Part shown: positions 15,486 to 20,678 of the stretch, one piece after another
Layout: each line of letters starts with the position of its first letter
Numbering within the stretch: the stretch's first letter is position 1
Source: Phycisphaerae bacterium
GTDB taxonomy: Bacteria; Planctomycetota; Phycisphaerae; UBA1845
Direction of reading: 5' to 3'
NCBI GenBank assembly: GCA_029260195.1
Contig: JAJDDS010000249.1
Location: 1 to 20,678 of the forward strand
Length of the DNA stretch: 20,678 nt
The notes under the pieces: generated by a model
Database searches by the model: none
Told to the model about the DNA's origin: nothing
What the model saw: the letters and a program-made list of their open reading frames with translations, nothing else
Position numbers and translations under genes: made by a program

Positions 15486-16277
15486 CGACCGTCCAGCGTC
15501 GATCCTGCGACTCGAATCCCCGAGACACCGCCGAAGCGGGAATCCGCCCCGGCTTCGCTAGACGAACTCGATCCGCAATTCCGCTTTTACCGGATTGTTG
15601 CTTCAAATGTCAAGGCCTAGTCGAAAACCTTCATGGCGTCCTCGCCTGAAGGACACGTAAATATCTGCCATAAAGGAGGTTATGATATTATTAGGGCATC
15701 TCCGCCCGCCATGTCGCCGGAAGCGCCAGTGACACCGCGAACAATCCAGTGACAGTAGAGCTATCGGCTTGCCAGGAATCGTGACGATCGGGAACTCGAA
15801 CTCGTTCTTGGGTTTGGGTTCTTTCCGATCACGGAGCCTTTTGCGGGGTGGAAGCTGGTACGGGGTTGCTTTCCGTGGGCCAATTGGATAATGTCAGCCT
15901 ATGTGGAGTCGGCGCTTCTGCCGTCGCTTGTGATTGTGAGAAGCGGGGATCTCAGCTCGTCTCTCGGCAGCCTCGGGGGCGTGGCGCCAAATTGAATGGT
16001 GGTCTCCACATAGGAGCGGATGTACCGGTGAGGGGACGGAATGAAGCGCGTCGGCACTGGTGAATAAGTCGGCGGATCGAAGCGCGAATCACTCGTGGCT
16101 GTGGCATCTTCCTCCCTTTTTTTTCGCTTGGCGGTGAGCGACCAGCGCGCAAATCGGTAGCGCGGGTGCATGGTTCGTCGGCTGCCGTGTGCGGAGGAGA
16201 CGTAGCGCAGGTAGCGGGTCGGAGCAATCCACCCGGCGGCCACCGATTCTGGCTAAATGGCGTAGAAAGGGAAAGGC
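15486..16277. other. Long gene-poor region between divergent genes
   Basis: No confident gene in either strand. It has an AT-rich patch near 15660-15700 containing AAAGGAGGT (15672-15680), an 11-bp inverted repeat (15898-15908 and 16004-16014) and a T8 tract at 16117-16124. Minus-strand frames are open over parts of it (for example 15603-15893 with no usable start) but show no recognisable domain. It may hold gene remnants and the promoters of both flanking genes; no promoter matched well. Confidence 0.5.
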
Positions 16278-18323
16278 ATGATCGCAGTGAACGTACGGAT
16301 GAGCGGCTTGTTGAGTTTTGGGATGGTGGCCGTGTTGGGTCTGCCGGCGTTGGGGCAGACGTGCGTCGGCGATCCAGAGTGCGTCGGCTTGACCACCGCT
16401 TGCACGGTCGGTGTCTGCAACTTGGGAACGCTCTTGTGCGAGGCGCTACCCGCCAACGAAGGCGGGCCCTGCGACGACACCCTGTTCTGCACCGCGACAG
16501 ACGCTTGCGTGGTTGGCGTCTGCGTCGGCACGGGTGACCCGTGCATCGACGGGGTCGGTTGCACGGTGGACACCTGCAACGACTTGCTTGACTCGTGTGC
16601 CAACGTTGCGACCGACGCACTCTGCACTGACGGCGTCTTTTGCAATGGCGCGGAGACGTGCGATCCGGTGTTGGATTGTCAGGCGAGTGTCAATCCGTGC
16701 CCCGGTCCGGACGGCGACGGCGATTGCGCGGAATCATGTAACGAGATTGCGAATAGTTGTACGGCGGACGATCCCCTCGGCGCAGCCTGCGACGATGGGG
16801 ACGCTTGCAGCCTGGCTGACACGTGTGCGGTGGGCTTCTGCATTGCGGGAAGTCCCGATCCGCTCTGTACGCCGACGTTGGACCTGGTGGCTGACCCCGG
16901 CGCATTGCCCGTTGGGTCGTGCTACGGCGTGGGCGATTTCATCACGGTGCGTGTGAACATGGGTGCGTCGGCGCCTTCGATTGTCGGAGGACAGTTCTTC
17001 CTCGAATACGATGTTGCGGCGCTGGCGTTTGTGAGTATGGTCCCGGGCGACCCGCCGTTCACCGCGCAGCTCTTCGAGTCGGTGGACCCCGTCAACGGGA
17101 CGATTGATTACGCCGTGAACGCTCCGACGGGAGATCCGGGAACGGTCGCGCCGACGACGATGGCAGTGATTACGTTCGAAGCGATTGCGGAATGCGATAC
17201 CTTTGTTCGGTTCCGTTCCCACAAGCCGCCCACCACGCTCGCGGACGTTGGCGGCACACCGCGGCTCCCGGCTCTCGGCGACCTCGCCCCGACGTCGATC
17301 AACGCGAGCGCGCCTTTGGTGACCTGCCCGGCGGATATCGTTGTAAACGCCGACGCTGGCGAGATCACCGCGCTCGTGAGTATCCCACCGATCACAGCGA
17401 GCGATAGTTGCGATGGCGTTCTGCCGGTCAATTGCACGTCGTCTCCGACGCCGGGATTGGTCAGCGGCGGCGTCTTCCCGCCGGGGATCACGACGATCAG
17501 TTGCGATCCAGTCATCAACTCCTGCGGCATTGAAACGCCCTGCTCGTTCACCGTGGAGGTGACGCCGTTCAGCGAGATGACCGTCGATGTCGAGCTCTCG
17601 GCCACGATCGTCGCCGGTCCGCTCACGCGTTGCATCACGTTCGAGTTCCACCGGTGCGGCGTCGCCTCGGCGTCGATAAGCCACGAACTGGTATTCGGCG
17701 GCGCTTTCGCCACGGCCGGCATGAGCGTCAACCAAGACATCCTCGCTCCCGCCGGCGCTTGGGAGTGCGTTACCGCCCGCGACACATTGCACACCCTGCG
17801 GAGCACCGCGCCCAATCTCGCGATTAGCGGAACGTCATTCGAAGCTAGTTTCGTCGGCGATCGCGCCCAGCAGGGGCATTGGCTGGTCGGCGGCAATCTC
17901 GACGATAGCCCGTTCATCGAAATCGTCGATTTCGCTATTTGGAGCAGCAGTTTCGGAATCAGCTTCGCCGACACCGACTGTACCATTCCGCGCCCGCACG
18001 CGGATATCAACGGAGACGGAATCGTCACCGTGGCTGACTTTACGTTTATCCAGGTTAATTTCCTCGTCGGCTCCGAAGCCAACTGCTGCGGTCTTCCTGA
18101 GGCGAACGGCGGCCCGCGCGCGAAGATCTCCCTCCGCGAGTTAAACGCGATGGGTATGGGCGATCTCTCCGCCGCCGATTTCAACAGTGACGGTGTGGTT
18201 GGTGTGGAGGACATCATCCTGATGGCGGAAGGGCTCGGGACGCCGGTCGAGCCCCGGCTTTATCAGTTCCTCGATACGCCGTCGAGTATCACAGGCAGCA
18301 AGACGTCGGGAGTTCGACGCTAG
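16278..18323 (+). CDS. Secreted cysteine-rich protein with cohesin-like, HYR and dockerin type I domains
   Basis: 681 aa from ATG 16278, behind an AAAGGGAAAGG purine stretch. The signal peptide covers about 1-26 (ends ALGQ). Residues 29-198 hold many cysteines in patterns such as CTDGVFCNGAETCDP and CDDGDACSLADTC, as in planctomycete and myxobacterial surface proteins. Residues about 200-312 (GDFITVRVNM, FFLEYDVAALAF, TMAVITFEAIA) fit a cohesin-like beta fold. Residues 344-428 (VTCPADIVVNAD ... FPPGITTISC) are an HYR domain. After a beta-rich segment (430-570), a type I dockerin has two calcium loops: Asp576, Asn578, Asp580, Asp587 and Asp634, Asn636, Asp638, Asp645. No sorting tail is present. 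It is likely extracellular and held by protein-protein contact. Cohesin is less certain than dockerin. Confidence 0.88.
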   Translation: MIAVNVRMSGLLSFGMVAVLGLPALGQTCVGDPECVGLTTACTVGVCNLGTLLCEALPANEGGPCDDTLFCTATDACVVGVCVGTGDPCIDGVGCTVDTCNDLLDSCANVATDALCTDGVFCNGAETCDPVLDCQASVNPCPGPDGDGDCAESCNEIANSCTADDPLGAACDDGDACSLADTCAVGFCIAGSPDPLCTPTLDLVADPGALPVGSCYGVGDFITVRVNMGASAPSIVGGQFFLEYDVAALAFVSMVPGDPPFTAQLFESVDPVNGTIDYAVNAPTGDPGTVAPTTMAVITFEAIAECDTFVRFRSHKPPTTLADVGGTPRLPALGDLAPTSINASAPLVTCPADIVVNADAGEITALVSIPPITASDSCDGVLPVNCTSSPTPGLVSGGVFPPGITTISCDPVINSCGIETPCSFTVEVTPFSEMTVDVELSATIVAGPLTRCITFEFHRCGVASASISHELVFGGAFATAGMSVNQDILAPAGAWECVTARDTLHTLRSTAPNLAISGTSFEASFVGDRAQQGHWLVGGNLDDSPFIEIVDFAIWSSSFGISFADTDCTIPRPHADINGDGIVTVADFTFIQVNFLVGSEANCCGLPEANGGPRAKISLRELNAMGMGDLSAADFNSDGVVGVEDIILMAEGLGTPVEPRLYQFLDTPSSITGSKTSGVRR

Positions 18324-18893
18324 CGCGAAGCGAAACACGAATCGGAGCATCCCGCGCAGTTCGTCAGTCGTCGCGAACCGCCGCTGGTCGCGCCCGGCGG
18401 GCTCCGCAAGCTGCTCAGACAATCGCGTTGGATCCGATAAGGCGCGACGACAATGACGGCTCGCGGGGGGGGCCGTTGCGCTCCTGTCTTCTGGGGCATT
18501 GTCGGACGTTCGCGGTGGTCTGGCGATGCTGAGTTGTCTTGAACTCACAGCCCCGTTCGGCTATACTGGTGGCTCGGCGAGGAAGGCGCGAAAGAAGCTT
18601 CCCCGCAGTGTCATAGCCCGTGGTTGATGTGTCCATTACGATTCGTCCGTATGCGTGGTGCGCGGTTCCAAGTACCCACACCAGGCACGTGCCCATCGCG
18701 ACGTTCCAGTCGGGTCGCTGAACGCGTGATGCATCTCGCGGTCACTCGGGCGGAAGCGAACAGGAGACAAGCACCGATGGTGAGTGGTATCGGGTGTGCC
18801 AGAGAACATGACGGTCCCGCGCTGGGTGCGAGCGTATCGGTTCGCTATCGTGACCGAGCGCCCCGAGTCCGAGTCCGGATTCTTGGGAGCGCG
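18324..18893. other. Intergenic region and long leader of the repeat protein gene
   Basis: Contains a G8 tract (18465-18472), the promoter at 18539-18574 and a leader of about 320 nt. The reading frame of the downstream gene is open from at least 18627, with possible ATG starts at 18627 and 18777, but the extra residues are Arg-rich and lack a signal sequence. I see no terminator for the upstream dockerin gene and no known riboswitch. Confidence 0.5.
18539..18574 (+). promoter_or_regulatory. Promoter of the cysteine-rich repeat protein
   Basis: TTGAAC (18539-18544), 17 nt spacer, TATACT (18562-18567). The -10 box matches 5 of 6; the -35 box is the same hexamer as in the protease promoter at 2212. 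Predicted start near 18574. Confidence 0.6.
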
Positions 18894-20678
18894 GTGATCT
18901 GGACGCTGTCGCGCAGGCTTCCTGGACTTCTCGTTCTCTTGTTTTCGGGCACCGCCCTTGGGTCGGGTGTCGTTTCCGTAGAGCGAGTCGATCTCACTCT
19001 GATCGATAATGTGGACACTACGGTGTTCGCGAACCTGACGAAGGGACAGGTCGTGACGCAGTGCGTTCCGTTCGCCACCCGTCAGAGAGCGCTCGTCACG
19101 AGCAACGCCAACTCCGACGATTACACCGCCAATGCCGTCGACGTGGAGATGTTCGACAACGCGGGGACCGCGGCGGTCCGGGTGACCCGGACCTCGGCAA
19201 TAAATGAAGGCCGCGTCACGATCTACGTGGTCGAGTTCGACAGCGGTGTGATCGTTCAGCAGGGCATCTTCGACAACAACCCAGCTGATAGCACCGTCGC
19301 CATCGCCGCCGTCGATCAGACCAAAGCTGCACTTGTCTTCTACTACCGGCGGTCCCTCGGCGACGTCGATTCGCATCGCTCCGCAGCGGTCCGAGGATCC
19401 TTCAGCGCCAACAATCAGCTCACGTTCCAGCGGGGAGCCGCGGCCGATGGCCAGGCCACCGGACACTGGTTCGTTTTTGAGGACACAGCCACGAAGTTCT
19501 CTGTGCAGTCGGGGTCGATCGCGGTCGGCGCGGGGGCCACCTCGGGGAACGGCGCGATCGCAGCGGTCACGACGGTGAAGTCTTTCGTCATCGCCTCGGC
19601 GTCGACGACCCACGCGCTCGATGACGTCATCACTGGGACGGCTCGTGTCGACCTGCTGGACGCAACAACGGTTCGGGCGATTCGCAATGCCACCACGGAC
19701 TCGATCGACATCAGCTACTTCGTCGTTGAGCTCTCCGGGACCGCCAACGTGTATCGTGGCCTGCTCGACTTCACCACCGCTGACACGCAGCTGGTGGCCA
19801 GCCATGCCGCGGTGGACCCGAACGCGAGCATGGCGTGGTCCCCGATGCGCGATCACGCTTCCGCAGCTGGCGGCAGCCCCGGCACCGGGAGCTCGGACAA
19901 CTCCTCCGCGCAGATCAAGGTCGGCATCAATGGGACCAACAACGGTGTCGTGGCGGATCGGGACAACTTCGGGGCCAATCCGGCCAATTTTGCATGGGAG
20001 ACGGTGGAATGGGAGTTGGCCGCCGTCGGCGTCTGTGGTGACGGTACGCAAGATGTCGGCGAGGATTGCGACGACGGTAACACCGTCGGCGGCGATTGCT
20101 GCTCAGCCACATGCACATTCGAGATCGCCGGTTCCACTTGCGACGACGGCAACTTGTGCTCCACAACGGACGTCTGCGATGGGGCGGGAGTCTGCGCAGG
20201 AACGAAGACAGCCCCCGACCAATGCTGTGACCCGTTGACTGGAGGGCTCACGCCGATCGATGACGGTGACGTCTGCACCACCGACACGTGCAATGCTGAT
20301 GGTACGGTGACGCATACGGACACGACGCCCGCCGGCCAATGCTGCGACCCGCTGACGGGAGTGCTCACGCCGATCGACGATGGCGACGCCTGCACGACCG
20401 ACACGTGCAATGCTGATGGTACGGTGACGCATACGGACACGACGCCGGCCGGCCAATGCTGCGACCCGTTGACCGGAGCGCTAACACTCATCGACGATTC
20501 GGACGTTTGTACTACTGACACGTGCAACGCCGACGGTACGGTGACGCATACGGACACGACGCCGGCCGGCCAATGCTGCGACCCGTTGACCGGAGCGCTA
20601 ACACTCATCGACGATTCGTACGTTTGTACTACTGACACGTGCAACGCCGACGGCACGGTGACGCATACGGACACGACG
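18894..20678 (+). CDS. Secreted protein with DUF4215-like and tandem cysteine-rich repeats, 3' end off window
   Basis: 595 codons visible from GTG 18894, preceded by GGGAG at 4 nt and followed at once by a signal peptide (MIWTLSRRLPGLLVLLFSGT, cleavage near residue 24). ATG 18777 is in frame, has AGGAG 10 nt upstream and would add 39 residues; I prefer 18894 because of the signal peptide. Residues about 25-378 are beta-rich, Thr/Ala/Val-rich and free of recognisable catalytic motifs. Residues 381-405 (CGDGTQDVGEDCDDGN ... GGDCCSATC) are a DUF4215/Myxococcus-type cysteine-rich unit. From 414 on come 39-residue repeats with CTTDTCNADGTVTH and QCCDPLTG, close to the Dictyostelium-type CTDC repeat (PF00526). 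It is probably an extended surface adhesin or structural protein. Its C-terminal anchor, if any, lies beyond the window. Confidence 0.87.
   Translation, partial: MIWTLSRRLPGLLVLLFSGTALGSGVVSVERVDLTLIDNVDTTVFANLTKGQVVTQCVPFATRQRALVTSNANSDDYTANAVDVEMFDNAGTAAVRVTRTSAINEGRVTIYVVEFDSGVIVQQGIFDNNPADSTVAIAAVDQTKAALVFYYRRSLGDVDSHRSAAVRGSFSANNQLTFQRGAAADGQATGHWFVFEDTATKFSVQSGSIAVGAGATSGNGAIAAVTTVKSFVIASASTTHALDDVITGTARVDLLDATTVRAIRNATTDSIDISYFVVELSGTANVYRGLLDFTTADTQLVASHAAVDPNASMAWSPMRDHASAAGGSPGTGSSDNSSAQIKVGINGTNNGVVADRDNFGANPANFAWETVEWELAAVGVCGDGTQDVGEDCDDGNTVGGDCCSATCTFEIAGSTCDDGNLCSTTDVCDGAGVCAGTKTAPDQCCDPLTGGLTPIDDGDVCTTDTCNADGTVTHTDTTPAGQCCDPLTGVLTPIDDGDACTTDTCNADGTVTHTDTTPAGQCCDPLTGALTLIDDSDVCTTDTCNADGTVTHTDTTPAGQCCDPLTGALTLIDDSYVCTTDTCNADGTVTHTDTT
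20133..20678 (+). repeat. Tandem 117-bp repeats (39 aa) inside the cysteine-rich protein
   Basis: Unit starts are at 20133, 20250, 20367, 20484 and 20601, each exactly 117 bp apart; the fifth is cut by the window end. The first unit is diverged (Cys spacing shifted by one), the next ones are close copies, and the last two differ at only two visible bases over the stretch available (GAC to TAC, GGT to GGC). Each encodes four regular cysteines. Confidence 0.95.

Noticed and set aside
15672..15732. Strong ribosome-site-like AAAGGAGGT followed by a 16-aa frame
   Set aside because: Only 1 nt separates it from the ATG and the peptide (MILLGHLRPPCRRKRQ) is unremarkable; possibly chance in an AT-rich patch.
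15952..16107. 51-aa minus-strand frame with GGGAGG 3 nt before its ATG
   Set aside because: Arg/Pro-rich peptide without a family; spacing short and no neighbouring promoter. Kept only as a remark.
16734..17792. 352-aa minus-strand frame
   Set aside because: Shadow of the cohesin/dockerin gene; very Arg-rich, no ribosome site or domain.
18636..20051. 471-aa open frame on the minus strand
   Set aside because: Antisense to the repeat-protein gene, which has a signal peptide, domain matches and a promoter. The minus frame is Arg/Asp/Val-rich with no domain.
19853..20674. 273-aa minus-strand frame with striking 39-residue repeats
   Set aside because: The repeats are the complement of the plus-strand 117-bp cysteine-rich units; the unit length is a multiple of three, so every frame appears repetitive.

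Overview
This 20.7 kb, GC-rich, densely coded window looks like a chromosome fragment of a Planctomycetota bacterium, perhaps Phycisphaerae-like. The evidence is a prepilin-type protein with a C-terminal motif close to H-X9-DG, cysteine-rich secreted proteins, a dockerin protein, and an exosortase of the IPTLxxWG-CTERM type (XrtH) beside a matching substrate. The taxonomic call is an inference from protein style; there is no rRNA or other marker gene. I see no tRNA, rRNA, CRISPR array, insertion sequence or phage gene.

Left part (1-7.0 kb), regulation and housekeeping. A sigma-54 activator with a degenerate receiver domain runs off the left edge on the minus strand. Upstream of it, on the same strand, are queF (preQ1 synthesis) and a tiny membrane-protein frame interrupted by TGA. 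A secreted trypsin-like protease of 786 aa with a long uncharacterised C-terminal part is on the plus strand. It is followed by a TSUP/TauE-SafE transporter whose 3' end overlaps a convergent PA0069-type radical SAM gene.

Middle (7.0-10.2 kb), envelope and signalling. A pseudopilin-like protein lies 15 nt upstream of a membrane hybrid histidine kinase (HAMP-PAS-HisKA-HATPase-REC). The two probably share one promoter.

Right part (10.2-20.7 kb), cell-surface region. On the minus strand, in transcription order, are an apolipoprotein N-acyltransferase-like membrane protein without a nitrilase domain, an 887-aa cysteine-rich IPTL-CTERM surface protein, a strong intrinsic terminator, exosortase XrtH, and an 8-nt-overlapping XrtH-associated membrane protein. 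On the plus strand are a 681-aa protein that appears to carry both a cohesin-like and a dockerin domain, and a second cysteine-rich protein with tandem 117-bp repeats that runs off the right edge. A reasonable reading is that XrtH with its partner processes the IPTL-CTERM protein after secretion, while neighbouring genes supply other cysteine-rich surface proteins held by different mechanisms.

The most interesting items are the compact XrtH/substrate/partner locus with a terminator between substrate and enzyme, the cohesin-plus-dockerin single protein, the actively duplicating cysteine-rich repeat array, the nitrilase-less Lnt-like protein, the TGA-interrupted small membrane frame and the G9 tract inside the protease gene. 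Several promoters share a TTGA(A/C/T)-N17/18-TAnnnT pattern.
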